Counted from the first letter of the stretch, positions 13,628 through 23,175 are shown. The stretch is DNA of 64,000 bases from Streptococcus suis (GCF_902702775.1 NZ_LR738724.1:1178001-1242000); one strand, 5' to 3'. Program-made: numbers and translations. Notes: a model not told the origin generated them from the sequence alone.

Positions 13628-13915
13628 TTACTCCATTCGTTCTTGAATGGTTACTTGTACTCTATCACCAGCCTGTTTTCCAATAGTCGCTCGAATAGCC
13701 TTTTGAACGCCAATAATGTAACAGATATTGCCTGCTTCATCCTTAACTCCCATATTGACAATGGAGCCATCATAGGGATGATCATCAAATCTGGCATGGA
13801 CCTTTACCCTCCCCTTGCCAAACTCTTCTCGTATATCATAGGGAAAGATGACATAGGCTCCACCCTTATCTGGTACTGGATGGATAAGGGCTTCAAATTC
13901 ATAGACTTTAGACAT
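13628..13915 (-). CDS. DUF1905 domain protein
   Basis: A 95-residue protein that is almost entirely a DUF1905 domain: KVYEFEALIHPVPDKGGAYVI at the start, then the VKVHARFDDHPYDGSI and IGVQKAIRATIGKQ segments seen in this small beta-barrel family. The function is unknown in all relatives. It starts 8 bases after the AlkD-like gene ends, so it belongs to that small operon. Confidence 0.8.
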   Translation of the reverse strand: MSKVYEFEALIHPVPDKGGAYVIFPYDIREEFGKGRVKVHARFDDHPYDGSIVNMGVKDEAGNICYIIGVQKAIRATIGKQAGDRVQVTIQERME

Positions 13916-13923
13916 GGCTCCTC

Positions 13924-14577
13924 CTAGATGTACTTACTAGCCTCACGGATGGACAAGCCTGCCATTTGGGAACTGTATTTGTCAAGAAAAGTTCGGACCC
14001 AGTCAGGATTGGTCTTAGAATAATCCCGTAAGCTCCAGCCAATCGCCTTGTTGATGAAAAATTCAGTCTGATTGAGATTATTGATCAGGATTTTCTCCAA
14101 CAGCTCCGTATCCGTCTTTTCTTTTTGCAATAACTGGTGGTCAATGGCAATCCGTCTCAACCAGAAATCGTCATCCAGACTCCATTCCAAGATGGTCTGC
14201 TTGGCCTCTGAATTGTCCAAAACAATCTTACCGACTAGTTTATCTAATCCATCAATACTATCCCACCAAGACTTGCTTTGAGCCAGTTTTTTCAAGCGGG
14301 GTAGGTCAGCTAAGACTAGATCTTTTTTCTTGGTGACCAGGTAATCAATGGCGACATACTGAAACTCCCGGTAGGGGCTGGCCCAACAAGCCTCTACAAA
14401 ATCCCAATCAATTCCCGGAGCCTTAAAATCTTTGAAGAATTGCCTAGCAACTTTCCGTCGATCAGGTGTCCGAACACCTAGAAAGTCAAAGTGATTCTTC
14501 ATATAGGCTTTCATGGGTTGAGCTTGACTGGCATCCGCCACAGCCAACAAGCATTTTTCTAACTCTTCAATCTTCAT
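13924..14577 (-). CDS. AlkD-like DNA alkylation repair protein
   Basis: HEAT-repeat helical protein of 217 residues. Features typical of AlkC/AlkD DNA glycosylases include FDFLGVRTPDRRKVARQFFK near 30-50, WDFVEACWASPYREFQYVAIDYL near 78-100, WWDSIDGLDKLVGKIV near 125-140, and FFINKAIGWSLRDYSKTNPDWV near 175-196. Known members excise alkylated bases; activity of this protein is inferred from the family. It overlaps the upstream acetyltransferase gene by 11 bases. Confidence 0.85.
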   Translation of the reverse strand: MKIEELEKCLLAVADASQAQPMKAYMKNHFDFLGVRTPDRRKVARQFFKDFKAPGIDWDFVEACWASPYREFQYVAIDYLVTKKKDLVLADLPRLKKLAQSKSWWDSIDGLDKLVGKIVLDNSEAKQTILEWSLDDDFWLRRIAIDHQLLQKEKTDTELLEKILINNLNQTEFFINKAIGWSLRDYSKTNPDWVRTFLDKYSSQMAGLSIREASKYI

Positions 14578-15076
14578 TTTGCTTACCTACAAGAGATTTT
14601 TGAAGCCAAACAATATCATGCCATGTATCAAATTTATAACCAACTTTTTTGAAATGAGCTACCTGTTCATAGCCCCTCTTCTCATGGAGTGCTATAGAGG
14701 CTGGGTTTGGTAGGGCAATACAGGCTAAGAAATTTTTAAAACCACGCGCGGTCAGTTCCCTTTCCAAAGCATTATAGAGAAGAGTTCCAATTCCTTTTCC
14801 ACGTGCTTCTTGCTTGATATATACAGATAATTCCACCGTCCAATCGTAAGCCGCACGGGCATAGTAGGTTGAAGCATAGGCATACCCTACAAGAGCTCCC
14901 TCTTCAACTGCGACCAGATAGGGAAACTTCTCCAAGGTCTTTTCAATTCGACTCGCAAAGGCTTCGACAGTCGGCACTTCTGTTTCAAAGGTAATAGCGG
15001 TCTTTTCTACATAAGGAGCATAAATTGCCACAAGGTCTGCAGCATCCTCTATCCTTGCGGAACGAATATCTATCAT
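14567..15076 (-). CDS. GNAT acetyltransferase, phosphinothricin-acetyltransferase-like
   Basis: A single GNAT domain of 169 residues. The start IRSARIEDAADLVAIYAPYV, the middle motif ITFETEVPTVEAF, and the acetyl-CoA loop QEARGKGIGTLLYNAL (motif A) match the Pat/YwnH group that acetylates small amino compounds such as methionine derivatives and herbicide analogues. The substrate here is unknown. It lies between the lipoprotein gene and the AlkD-like gene with no gaps. Confidence 0.85.
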   Translation of the reverse strand: MIDIRSARIEDAADLVAIYAPYVEKTAITFETEVPTVEAFASRIEKTLEKFPYLVAVEEGALVGYAYASTYYARAAYDWTVELSVYIKQEARGKGIGTLLYNALERELTARGFKNFLACIALPNPASIALHEKRGYEQVAHFKKVGYKFDTWHDIVWLQKSLVGKQNED

Positions 15077-15694
15077 TTAGTTCTCCAATAATTCTCTATC
15101 ATAAATTGTATAATCACAACGGTAGATAATTAACCGTTTGCCATCAATCAAGAGTTCAGAAGTCTTAGGTGCATCAGATGCATAAAGAGACACTCTATCA
15201 CCTACATAAGTAGCAAGCGGTGTTCCGTTTTGCGAACGAATCAAAACCACCTTTGCCTTACCTGTAAAATCATTTTTGAGACTAGATACCATACGGTTAA
15301 CAAGCGGAATTGCACGATCGTAATTTGCAATATCTACTGTGGTCTGATATTTCGCATACAAGTCTTCCAAACCTTCTTCTGCTGCAATCAAAGATGAGCC
15401 TACATGGTCAATTTCATAATTGCCAAGTGTCACCTTCAAGACCGACGAATCCGCATTGGAATAGCCTTCGGCATCCACCGAGTCAAATTCCTGATTCCGC
15501 GAAATCGATAGGGACTTACCAGACATTTCATCTATCAATTGAGAATTTTCATCGTATGTCCGTACCGTCATCTCCAAACCAATCCATTCTTCCTTGGTAT
15601 TTTTCCACCAGTTAGAAATTGACTGACAGGCAGACAAACTAACAAGGCTCAAACCAAGAACAACAGATAACATGATTTTCTTTTGCAATTTCAT
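15077..15694 (-). CDS. DUF5052-type lipoprotein
   Basis: A 205-residue secreted lipoprotein. The N-terminus is MKLQKK, a hydrophobic stretch, then the lipobox LVSLSAC with the lipidated Cys at about residue 23. The rest is soluble and of the DUF5052 type, function unknown. The start is ATG 15694 because GGAGGA lies 7 bases upstream; the longer frame to 15712 lacks a site. It is the first gene of the lipoprotein - acetyltransferase - AlkD-like - DUF1905 run. Confidence 0.8.
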   Translation of the reverse strand: MKLQKKIMLSVVLGLSLVSLSACQSISNWWKNTKEEWIGLEMTVRTYDENSQLIDEMSGKSLSISRNQEFDSVDAEGYSNADSSVLKVTLGNYEIDHVGSSLIAAEEGLEDLYAKYQTTVDIANYDRAIPLVNRMVSSLKNDFTGKAKVVLIRSQNGTPLATYVGDRVSLYASDAPKTSELLIDGKRLIIYRCDYTIYDRELLEN

Positions 15695-15851
15695 ATAATA
15701 GTCCTCCAACATATTTTACTTATTATATCATGGAATACAAAAACCGAGAAAAAATAGATAGACCTGAGATAATAAAAAGATGGCTATGATAAACTATAGC
15801 ACGGTAGGGATAGGTGACATCTACTAAATTAATATAAAGGAAGTCATTTTT

Positions 15852-16694
15852 ATGAAACAATTCTGTGCTAAACACAAAATGAAGCTACTTATTTTTTTAG
15901 CCGCTTGGAGTTTTTTCTCTGGCTGTAAAGTTCTTCTTACCTTTTTTGGGAAACCGGATGGAATGGACGGAAAATATCCTCTCTTCTTTCTAACTATTTC
16001 CTTAGTTGCACTTTATGTCCTCCCTATGATTCTTATCATTCGTTATGTAGCGAAACGTTTTGATATTTCTAAAAAAGTTATCCATCTCAGTTGGATTTTG
16101 GGTATAACAGCTAGTTTTTACTTCTCTGGTATTGGTCAAACACTTTTAGGAGCTTTTTGGTTATTCATCGTCAAACCACCTCAAACATTTATACAAAACT
16201 GGGGAGCAGCTGTCACCGCCCCCTTCCATGAAGAGTTTGGTAAGGGGCTAGTTGTACTACTCGTACTCCTTTTGCTCAAAAAACTTACTCTAAAAAATGC
16301 CGTAGTCAGCGGTATGATTGTAGGTTTGAGTTTCCAAATTATTGAAGACGGTCTCTATGTCTTTCAACAAATCTTTAAATCTAAAGCAGATGGCTTCGCC
16401 ACTCTTATCGAACGTATGCTTCACGCTGGCGGAACTCACTGGGCCTTCTCCCTTGCATTCGCAGTCGGTTTGGTCGCTCTCGTCTCAAAAAATAGTGGCA
16501 TGTCTAAAAAACAAGGACTTTTCTGGATGCTAATGGCCGTCTTAGCACACTTTTTCTTGAATACTCCATTCAACGAAGGACTAACATCTGACTCTGGTGA
16601 AATAACCGTTCTCATGCTCTGCTTTAGTTTCTGCGTGGCACTTGCTGCATTTTTCAAAGTAGACCAAATTGAAACGACTCAGCACCACCAGTAA
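15852..16694 (+). CDS. PrsW-like intramembrane protease family protein (copy 1)
   Basis: Membrane protein of 280 residues with about 7-8 hydrophobic segments. PrsW/CAAX-type motifs are visible: HEEFGKG (126-132, Glu127-Glu128 and Lys131), a second acidic site in QIIEDGLY (Glu165), and conserved His at 196 (THWAF) and 233 (AHFFLN). PrsW of Bacillus cleaves an anti-sigma factor at a membrane site; no such substrate is visible here. A closely related copy lies 1.8 kb downstream (18495-19304), with a flavoenzyme gene on the other strand between them. The start has AAAGGAAG upstream. Confidence 0.72.
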   Translation: MKQFCAKHKMKLLIFLAAWSFFSGCKVLLTFFGKPDGMDGKYPLFFLTISLVALYVLPMILIIRYVAKRFDISKKVIHLSWILGITASFYFSGIGQTLLGAFWLFIVKPPQTFIQNWGAAVTAPFHEEFGKGLVVLLVLLLLKKLTLKNAVVSGMIVGLSFQIIEDGLYVFQQIFKSKADGFATLIERMLHAGGTHWAFSLAFAVGLVALVSKNSGMSKKQGLFWMLMAVLAHFFLNTPFNEGLTSDSGEITVLMLCFSFCVALAAFFKVDQIETTQHHQ

Positions 16695-16707
16695 CACATA
16701 CTAAAAC

Positions 16708-16731
16708 AAGCCTGCATTGACAGGCTTTTAT
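16708..16731 (+). terminator. Terminator after PrsW-like copy 1
   Basis: Stem AAGCCTG / CAGGCTT with a six-base loop and a T run. Confidence 0.75.
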
Positions 16732-16831
16732 TATGTTACAAACCAAGTATTCGAAATGGTTGTTGATTCATCAATATCTATTACCAATCTTTATCCCATT
16801 CCAATCTGTCCAAGAAATCGCAGATAATTAT

Positions 16832-16854
16832 AAAAAACCGCCCTTTCGGACGGT
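16832..16854 (-). terminator. Terminator of the RclA-like gene
   Basis: Minus-strand stem ACCGTCC / GGGCGGT (one wobble) with a GAAA loop and TTTTTT. Confidence 0.8.
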
Positions 16855-16962
16855 CATAGTCAACCAACAAAATATGGTCACTCGATGATCTTGATACTAG
16901 TCTAGGAAACGAAGCCGCAGATTATACTTGAGTATAGGCAGACAGCTTCCCTCCCTAAAGTA

Positions 16963-18279
16963 TTAAAAATTAAAAATATCATTCAAATTCTCAGCCATAG
17001 TCGGATGGGTGAAAATCTGTGTTTTGAAGTAGGTATAAGGAATCTTATTGTCAATCGCCATAGCAATCAAGTTAATCAACTCTTCTGAATTACGACCAAA
17101 TAGTGTTGCACCCAGAACAAGCTTCGTTTCCTTATCCACGATAACCTTGAAAATACCTTTGAGGTCATTATTGACATGGGCACGTGGCATATTGGCAACA
17201 GGCAGTTCATTGGCAATGTAGTCGTAACCTGCTTCCTTGGCTTCCTTCTCGGTCAGACCGACACGAGAAAGCACAGGCGTAATAAAGACACTGGTTGGAA
17301 TAGACTTACGTTGGCTCAAGCTATAAGTTCCTGTTCCAGTCAACTTGCCGAAGACGATACGGAAGTCGTCTAGGGATGTGTAAGTGAATTGTGGACCGCC
17401 ATTGACATCGCCCACTGCATAGACACCTGGAACTGTCGTTTCGCAGTAGTCATCCACCTTAACAGCACCATTTTCCAAAAGCTCAATCGCCGTATTTTCC
17501 AAGCCCAAGTCAGCAGTGTTTGGCACACGACCTGTCGCATAGAGGACAGCATCAAAGACTGCCGTTTCGCCATTAACCGTCACAGCAACTTGCTCGCCCG
17601 CAGCTGCTACTTGCTCGATTTTCGCACCCAAGACGAAGGTCACGCCAGCTTCTTCCATATACTCCTTGGCTAGCTGAGCCACCACTTCCTCTTCTCTTGG
17701 TAAAATAGCAGAGCTGGCTTCATATACCGTCACCTGGCTACCGAGTTTGCTGTAGAGTCCAGCAAATTCCAGACCGATGTTACCTCCGCCGATAATAGCC
17801 AACTTATCAGGACGAGTTTCCAAGTTCTGAATACCTGTACTATCATACACGTGAGCTGTATTCAACAAACCTGGAATTGGTAGCACGCGCGACTTAGCAC
17901 CTGTATTGATGACAATCGTTTCCGCAGTCAGTTGGATGGATTCCTCACCAGCTGACACTTCCACAACCTTATCCGCCACAAAACGCGCATGTCCTTGGTA
18001 CAAACTAGCATCGCTACCTTTCAAGACTGCTTCGTTTTTGTTCCGCAAGCGAGTAGTGACGGTCTCTTTTTGTTCCATGACCTGCTCAAAGGTCCAGTTT
18101 TTATCTGCTGCTACCAAGAGGGTCTTGGTTGGAATACAGCCAATATTGATACAAGTCCCGCCAAACATAGCAGGATTTTCCTCTACTAAGGCAACCTTCT
18201 TCCCAGCCGCAGAAAGCTTACCTGCCAAGGTCTTTCCTGCCTTGCCAAAACCAATGACTACTAAATCATATTGTTCCAT
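16963..18279 (-). CDS. RclA/MerA-like pyridine nucleotide-disulfide oxidoreductase
   Basis: FAD flavoprotein of 438 residues with a redox-active disulfide. The N-terminal FAD motif is VVIGFGKAG, the active pair is Cys43-Cys48 in GTCINIGCIPTK, the NAD(P) motif is IIGGGNIGLEFAG near 160-172, and the C-terminal dimerisation domain ends with FTHPTMAENLNDIF, whose His-x-x-x-x-x-Glu replaces the His-Glu pair of the family. The lack of other domains points to RclA/YkgC-type metal- or hypochlorite-responsive reductases rather than lipoamide dehydrogenase. The exact substrate is uncertain. Confidence 0.82.
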   Translation of the reverse strand: MEQYDLVVIGFGKAGKTLAGKLSAAGKKVALVEENPAMFGGTCINIGCIPTKTLLVAADKNWTFEQVMEQKETVTTRLRNKNEAVLKGSDASLYQGHARFVADKVVEVSAGEESIQLTAETIVINTGAKSRVLPIPGLLNTAHVYDSTGIQNLETRPDKLAIIGGGNIGLEFAGLYSKLGSQVTVYEASSAILPREEEVVAQLAKEYMEEAGVTFVLGAKIEQVAAAGEQVAVTVNGETAVFDAVLYATGRVPNTADLGLENTAIELLENGAVKVDDYCETTVPGVYAVGDVNGGPQFTYTSLDDFRIVFGKLTGTGTYSLSQRKSIPTSVFITPVLSRVGLTEKEAKEAGYDYIANELPVANMPRAHVNNDLKGIFKVIVDKETKLVLGATLFGRNSEELINLIAMAIDNKIPYTYFKTQIFTHPTMAENLNDIFNF

Positions 18280-18448
18280 AAAATACTCCTTTTATTTTTT
18301 CAACATTAGTCTATCAAAAAAGGAAATTTTTGGCACAATTCTGCTACGGCCTATTATGGAGGCCTAGTTACAAGAAAAAACATTACAATAACTGAGAAGG
18401 CTTAGATAAAAAATAGGCGGATTATAGACAAAACGTACTCATTTTTGA

Positions 18449-18454
18449 TATAAT
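18449..18454 (+). promoter_or_regulatory. Extended -10 promoter of PrsW-like copy 2
   Basis: TGATATAAT with the hexamer TATAAT at 18449-18454. A TAGACA at 18425-18430 is a possible -35 with an 18-base spacer. Confidence 0.6.
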
Positions 18455-18494
18455 GTATCCATACACTAGTTTATTGATACAGAAAGGTCAAACT

Positions 18495-19304
18495 ATGAAA
18501 GAAAAATTTCAAATGTGTAAAACCTATCTTCCAGTCGTCTTAGCAACGATTGGATTTGTCAACGGTTGCAAAATTATCTTTGGAGAATTCGGTAAGCCAA
18601 ATGGTATGGAGGCTAAATATCCTCTCTTTCTCCTCACAATTTCCTTGGTCGCTATTTACATCATCCCCCTACTAATACTGACATATTCCTTAGCTAAACG
18701 CTATAACATCTCAAAACAAGTTATAGGTCTTAGCTGGCTTTTAGGCTTAACAAGTAGCATCTCTTTTTCTGAACTTGGACATACAGCTATTGGATATTTC
18801 CTACTCGAAATTGTTAAAGCTAGTGATAATTTCCTAAATGACTGGGGCGCAGCTATTTCAGGTCCATTGGCAGAAGAAATCGGTAAAGGGCTAACTGTTC
18901 TACTTGTACTGCTTATTTGTAGAAAAATGACACTAAAAAATGCATTGGTAAGCGGAGTGATTGTTGGATTAGGTTTCCAAATCGTGGAAGACATCACCTT
19001 TGTTTTTAGAGATATGTTCATGAATAAGTTAGACGGCTTTGAAACCATTCTTGAACGCGTTGGTCAAGCTGGTTGGGCCCATTGGGTTTTCACGCTTCTC
19101 TTCGCCATTGGTTTAGTAGCCCTTCTCACGAAAAATACAGGCATGTCAAAAGCACAGGGAGTATTTTGGATTGGTGCAAGCTTTGGAATCCATTTCCTCT
19201 TTAATTCACCATTCAACACTGGTATCTTCCAGACGGTGTTTCCTATCATGAGTATTTTACTTGGCTTACTTGCCTATCAAACGGTTGAGAAACTATCTGA
19301 ATAG
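18495..19304 (+). CDS. PrsW-like intramembrane protease family protein (copy 2)
   Basis: Paralogue of the gene at 15852, with the same segment order (GKPNGMEAKYPLFLLTISLV against GKPDGMDGKYPLFFLTISLV in copy 1). Motifs retained are AEEIGKG, QIVEDI, AHWVF and IHFLFN, so both copies keep the putative catalytic residues. The start is ATG 18495, preceded by AAAGG; a longer frame from 18453 begins almost at the promoter and is unlikely. The length from this start is 269 residues. A bidirectional terminator follows. Confidence 0.7.
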   Translation: MKEKFQMCKTYLPVVLATIGFVNGCKIIFGEFGKPNGMEAKYPLFLLTISLVAIYIIPLLILTYSLAKRYNISKQVIGLSWLLGLTSSISFSELGHTAIGYFLLEIVKASDNFLNDWGAAISGPLAEEIGKGLTVLLVLLICRKMTLKNALVSGVIVGLGFQIVEDITFVFRDMFMNKLDGFETILERVGQAGWAHWVFTLLFAIGLVALLTKNTGMSKAQGVFWIGASFGIHFLFNSPFNTGIFQTVFPIMSILLGLLAYQTVEKLSE

Positions 19305-19306
19305 AC

Positions 19307-19334
19307 AAAAAATCCGCCTTTGAGCGGATTTTTT
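19307..19334. terminator. Bidirectional terminator between the PrsW-like gene and fhs
   Basis: Symmetric AAAAAATCCGC / GCGGATTTTTT with a six-base loop. It serves the plus-strand gene ending at 19304 and fhs ending at 19348. Confidence 0.88.
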
Positions 19335-19347
19335 ATATTCATTCTTG

Positions 19348-21018
19348 TTAGAACAAGCCGATAGCCGTCCCGTCTGCTGCCACATCCATGTTGAGAGCTG
19401 CGGGAGCTTTTGGCAAACCGGGCATGGTCATGACATCTCCAGTCAAGGCAACGATAAAGCCTGCACCTAATTTTGGCACAAATTCACGGACTGTAATGTC
19501 AAATCCTGTTGGTGCACCAATGGCAAACTGATCATCTGAGAAGCTGTATTGGGTCTTGGCCATGCAGACTGGCAACTTATCCCAGCCATTCTTAGCAAAT
19601 TCAGCCAGCTGGTTACGAGCCTTCTTCTCAAAGACAACGCCTGTACCACCGTAGATTTGCGTAACAATCTTGGTCACTTTCTCTTCCAAGCTCTCCTCAG
19701 CCTTATAGAGGCGTTGGTAGTTTGCTGCTTGGTTATCAATAGTAGCAACAACTGTTTCAGCCAGTTCAACACCACCATCAGCGCCATTTGCCCAAACACT
19801 TGCCAACTCGACAGGTACGCCAATTTCAGCGCAAAGTTCTTTCAAAGCAGCAATTTCATCAGCTGTATCTGAGACGAATTCGTTGATAGCAACCACCGCT
19901 GGAATACCGTACTTCTGGATATTTTCAACGTGACGCTTCAAGTTAGAAAAACCAGCTTTGACTGCCTCTACATTTTCAGTAGAAAGTTCTGTCTTAGCTA
20001 CACCACCGTGCATTTTAAGCGCACGCAGGGTCGCTACAATCACCACAGCATCAGGAGCCTTAGGCAAGTTCGGCACCTTAATATCAAGGAACTTCTCTGC
20101 TCCAAGGTCAGCCCCGAAGCCTGCTTCTGTGACGGTATAATCGGCCAATCGCAGAGCGGTTGTTGTTGCCAGGACTGAGTTGCAGCCGTGGGCAATGTTA
20201 GCAAATGGACCACCATGGACAAAGGCTGGCGTGCCATAGATGGTTTGGACAAGGTTTGGCTTGATAGCGTCCTTCAAAATAAGGGTCAAAGCACCTTCCA
20301 CCGCCAAATCACGCACGTAGACAGGACTGCGATCGAAACGATAACCGATAACAATATTTGCCAAACGTTCTTTCAAGTCATTGATGTCCGTCGCCAAGCA
20401 CAAAATCGCCATGATTTCAGAAGCTACGGTAATATCAAAACCATCTTCGCGAGGAATACCATTGAGTGGACCACCCAAGCCAACTGTTACCTTACGAAGG
20501 GCACGATCGTTGAGGTCCACAACACGTTTCCAGATAATTCGACGTTGATCAATCCCAATCACATTCCCCTGATGGATATGGTTATCAATCAAGGCTGAAA
20601 GGGCATTGTTTGCTGTGGTAATGGCATGCATGTCGCCTGTAAAATGCAAGTTGATGTCTTCCATAGGTAAGACCTGAGCATAGCCACCACCTGCAGCTCC
20701 ACCTTTAATCCCCATGACAGGACCCAATGAAGGCTCACGAAGGGCAATCATGGTTTTCTTGCCAATTTTAGAAAGAGCATCTGCCAAACCGATAGTAATA
20801 GTCGACTTACCTTCACCAGCTGGCGTTGGGTTGATAGCTGTTACTAAAATCAACTTACCAGGCGCATTTTCCTTGACGGCATTGATTTTATCGAAAGACA
20901 ATTTTGCCTTGTATTTTCCATAAAGTTCAATATCATCAAAGCTGATACCAACTTTTTCAACGATTTCTGTGATTGGTTTCAAGGTTACACTTTGTGCAAT
21001 TTCAATATCTGTTTTCAT
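19348..21018 (-). CDS. fhs: Formate-tetrahydrofolate ligase
   Basis: ATP-dependent synthesis of 10-formyl-tetrahydrofolate from formate, supplying one-carbon units for purines and initiator tRNA. At 556 residues it is standard family length. The nucleotide loop [14 protein letters not shown] is near residues 64-77, and the family signatures [22 protein letters not shown] (about 93-114) and [12 protein letters not shown] (about 322-333) are present. It is a single gene with a clear terminator. Confidence 0.95.
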   Translation of the reverse strand: MKTDIEIAQSVTLKPITEIVEKVGISFDDIELYGKYKAKLSFDKINAVKENAPGKLILVTAINPTPAGEGKSTITIGLADALSKIGKKTMIALREPSLGPVMGIKGGAAGGGYAQVLPMEDINLHFTGDMHAITTANNALSALIDNHIHQGNVIGIDQRRIIWKRVVDLNDRALRKVTVGLGGPLNGIPREDGFDITVASEIMAILCLATDINDLKERLANIVIGYRFDRSPVYVRDLAVEGALTLILKDAIKPNLVQTIYGTPAFVHGGPFANIAHGCNSVLATTTALRLADYTVTEAGFGADLGAEKFLDIKVPNLPKAPDAVVIVATLRALKMHGGVAKTELSTENVEAVKAGFSNLKRHVENIQKYGIPAVVAINEFVSDTADEIAALKELCAEIGVPVELASVWANGADGGVELAETVVATIDNQAANYQRLYKAEESLEEKVTKIVTQIYGGTGVVFEKKARNQLAEFAKNGWDKLPVCMAKTQYSFSDDQFAIGAPTGFDITVREFVPKLGAGFIVALTGDVMTMPGLPKAPAALNMDVAADGTAIGLF

Positions 21019-21305
21019 GAGAGCTCCTAATTTCCTTATTTTTTATGGACATTATACCATACCACAACTTATTTTCGCATATTTTTTACTATTTATTCAC
21101 TAACGTACGGAATTTTCAGAAAAACTACAGATTCCCTTACTTAAACAGATACAAATTTTTAAAAACTGTATTCTCATCATATCATAGCTCTATACTTCCG
21201 TCTAAGACTGATCCTTATATTTTTTATTAGTGTTATCATTTTCCAGTGTCACAGATTTATTAGCAAATGAGTTAGTGCAAACTTTACGAAAAATAGAAAT
21301 TCTAG

Positions 21306-21311
21306 TAAAAT
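21306..21311 (+). promoter_or_regulatory. -10 element directly before coaB
   Basis: TAAAAT at 21306-21311, with TTTACG as a possible -35 seventeen bases upstream. The expected transcription start falls at about 21318, the second in-frame ATG of coaB, suggesting a leaderless or near-leaderless mRNA. Confidence 0.5.
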
Positions 21312-21317
21312 ATGAAC

Positions 21318-22013
21318 ATGAAACTATTGATTACATCAGGCGGAACAAGCGAAGCTATCGATCAAGTCCGCGCTATTACAAACCATGCTTCTGGAAATCT
21401 TGGAAAAATCATTGCCGAACAAGCCTTGAAACGTGGTCATGAAGTTACTCTTGTGACTACAAGACAGGCTGTCAAACCAAATTCTCAGAAGAATTTAACC
21501 ATTATCGAAATCACAAATGTTGATAGTTTGAAAGAAACATTAGAACCTTTAGTCAAAACACATCAGGCCCTGATTCATAGCATGGCTGTATCCGATTATA
21601 CACCTGTTTATATGACTGGTTTAGATGAACTAAGAGCAACTGAAGACATCTCTAGCCTACTAAAAAAACAGAATACAGAAAGTAAGATTTCATCCAAGGA
21701 TGACTACCAAGTTCTTTTCTTGAAAAAAACTCCCAAGGTCATTTCCTATGTAAAAACATGGAATCCAGCTATCACACTCTTTGGCTTCAAACTATTGGTT
21801 AATGTTCCTAAGGAGGAATTATTTGCCGTAGCTCGCCAAAGCATTGAACGAAATGGCGCTGATTATATACTTGCTAATGACTTGAAGGATATTGGAGAAA
21901 ATCAACACATTGCCTATTTAGTTGATAAAACAAGGGAAATTCAAGCACAGACAAAAGATGAAATTGCTCAGCTCATTTTAAATACCCTAGAAAAAGGAGA
22001 ACAAAATGGCTAA
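21318..22013 (+). CDS. coaB: Phosphopantothenate-cysteine ligase
   Basis: Joins cysteine to 4'-phosphopantothenate in coenzyme A synthesis. In streptococci this domain is a separate protein rather than fused to CoaC, and the 231-residue length fits. The start KLLITSGGTSEAIDQVRAI and the HSMAVSDY region are typical. I choose ATG 21318 (family starts read MKxLxTSGGT); 21312 is also in frame. No ribosome binding site is visible, and the -10 box sits almost on the start. It overlaps coaC by 8 bases. Confidence 0.9.
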   Translation: MKLLITSGGTSEAIDQVRAITNHASGNLGKIIAEQALKRGHEVTLVTTRQAVKPNSQKNLTIIEITNVDSLKETLEPLVKTHQALIHSMAVSDYTPVYMTGLDELRATEDISSLLKKQNTESKISSKDDYQVLFLKKTPKVISYVKTWNPAITLFGFKLLVNVPKEELFAVARQSIERNGADYILANDLKDIGENQHIAYLVDKTREIQAQTKDEIAQLILNTLEKGEQNG

Positions 22014-22554
22014 TATCACACTTGCCGTTACTGGCTCTATTTCAGCCTATAAAGCAGCTGACCTAACCAGTCAATTGACCAAGCTCGGTCATCAGGTTAC
22101 AGTCCTCATGAGTCGCTCTGCTATGGACTTCATCACACCTTTGACTCTCCAATCCTTATCAAAAAATCTGGTTCACACAGATGTCATGATTGAAGAAAAT
22201 CCTGCTCTTATCAAGCATATCGATATTGCCAAAGAAACAGACTTATTTTTAGTTGCCCCTGCTTCTGCCAATACGATAGCTAAATTAGCTAATGGTATGG
22301 CTGACAACATTATTACTGCAACAGCCCTGGCTCTGCCAATTGGTACTAAAAAACTGCTGGCACCTGCTATGAATACTAACATGTACCTCAATCCTGCTAC
22401 CCAGAAAAATATCAAAACCCTCATAGAGTATGGTTTTGAGGAAATCAAACCGCGTGAAGCTCTGCTTGCTTGCGGCGACTTTGGTACAGGCGCTCTGGCC
22501 GAGGTTGATGTGATTCTTAATAAAGTAATGGAGGTTCTAAATGAAAACAAATAA
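22006..22554 (+). CDS. coaC: Phosphopantothenoylcysteine decarboxylase
   Basis: FMN enzyme of the HFCD family making 4'-phosphopantetheine. Seen: the N-terminal TGSISAYKAADL flavin site, His in LIKHIDIAK near residue 74, PASANT near 86, PAMNTNMY near 120, and the LACGDFGTGALA loop with the proton-donor Cys near 158. Length is 182 residues. The ribosome binding site AAGGAG lies inside the end of coaB, and it overlaps the following gene by 14 bases, so the three genes are one operon. Confidence 0.94.
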   Translation: MANITLAVTGSISAYKAADLTSQLTKLGHQVTVLMSRSAMDFITPLTLQSLSKNLVHTDVMIEENPALIKHIDIAKETDLFLVAPASANTIAKLANGMADNIITATALALPIGTKKLLAPAMNTNMYLNPATQKNIKTLIEYGFEEIKPREALLACGDFGTGALAEVDVILNKVMEVLNENK

Positions 22555-23110
22555 ATCCAGGGATGTTGCGACTCTTGCAATATTTCTAACAATCATGATT
22601 GTCATTGAAGTGGTCAGTCAGATGATTTTTGCTAATTTTATCTTGCCAATAAAACCGACTATTACCCATATTCCCATCATCATCGCTTCCATTCTTTACG
22701 GTCCACGCTTGGGGGCACAACTGGGTGGTTTTATGGGAATAATGAGTATCATCCGCAATAGCATAATCCTTTCACCGATGAGTTATGTTTTCTCTCCTTT
22801 CGTAGAACATGGAAACTTCAATTCTATCCTGATTGCCTTAGTTCCACGTATTTTAATCGGAGTTACACCATATTTTGTTTACAAATTGATGAAAAACAAA
22901 AAGGGGCTCCTACTAGCAGGTCTTACTGGTACCTTGACAAATACAATTTTTGTCTTGACTGGTATCTTCTTCCTATTTTCTAATGTATATGCTGGGGATA
23001 TAAAATTGTTACTAGCTAGCATCGTCTCATTCAATTCTATTGCAGAATTAACCATCTCCGGTCTCTTAACCATAGCTATCGTTCCAGTTTTACAGAAAGT
23101 TCAAAAATAA
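22541..23110 (+). CDS. panT: ECF transporter S component, probably for pantothenate (PanT)
   Basis: A 189-residue membrane protein with about six hydrophobic segments, the S-component pattern of group II ECF vitamin transporters, which borrow the shared EcfA/A'/T module encoded elsewhere. Its place as the third gene of coaB-coaC points to the CoA precursor pantothenate; a PanT family was proposed for lactic acid bacteria from the same genome context. The substrate is inferred from context only. GGAGG lies 8 bases before the start. A terminator follows. Confidence 0.75.
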   Translation: MKTNKSRDVATLAIFLTIMIVIEVVSQMIFANFILPIKPTITHIPIIIASILYGPRLGAQLGGFMGIMSIIRNSIILSPMSYVFSPFVEHGNFNSILIALVPRILIGVTPYFVYKLMKNKKGLLLAGLTGTLTNTIFVLTGIFFLFSNVYAGDIKLLLASIVSFNSIAELTISGLLTIAIVPVLQKVQK

Positions 23111-23117
23111 ATATCAG

Positions 23118-23142
23118 AAAATCACGTGAAAGCGTGATTTTT
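23118..23142 (+). terminator. Terminator after the coaBC-panT operon
   Basis: Stem AAAATCACG / CGTGATTTT with a six-base loop and continuing T run. Confidence 0.85.
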
Positions 23143-23153
23143 CTTTTCAAACA

Positions 23154-23175
23154 TGGTATAATGAAAGCGTTTAAT
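23154..23175 (+). promoter_or_regulatory. pgm promoter with overlapping cre-like site
   Basis: TGGTATAAT extended -10 (hexamer 23157-23162), immediately followed by ATGAAAGCGTTTAAT (23161-23175), which matches the CcpA cre consensus except at the conserved C. CcpA control is possible but weakly supported. Confidence 0.45.
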
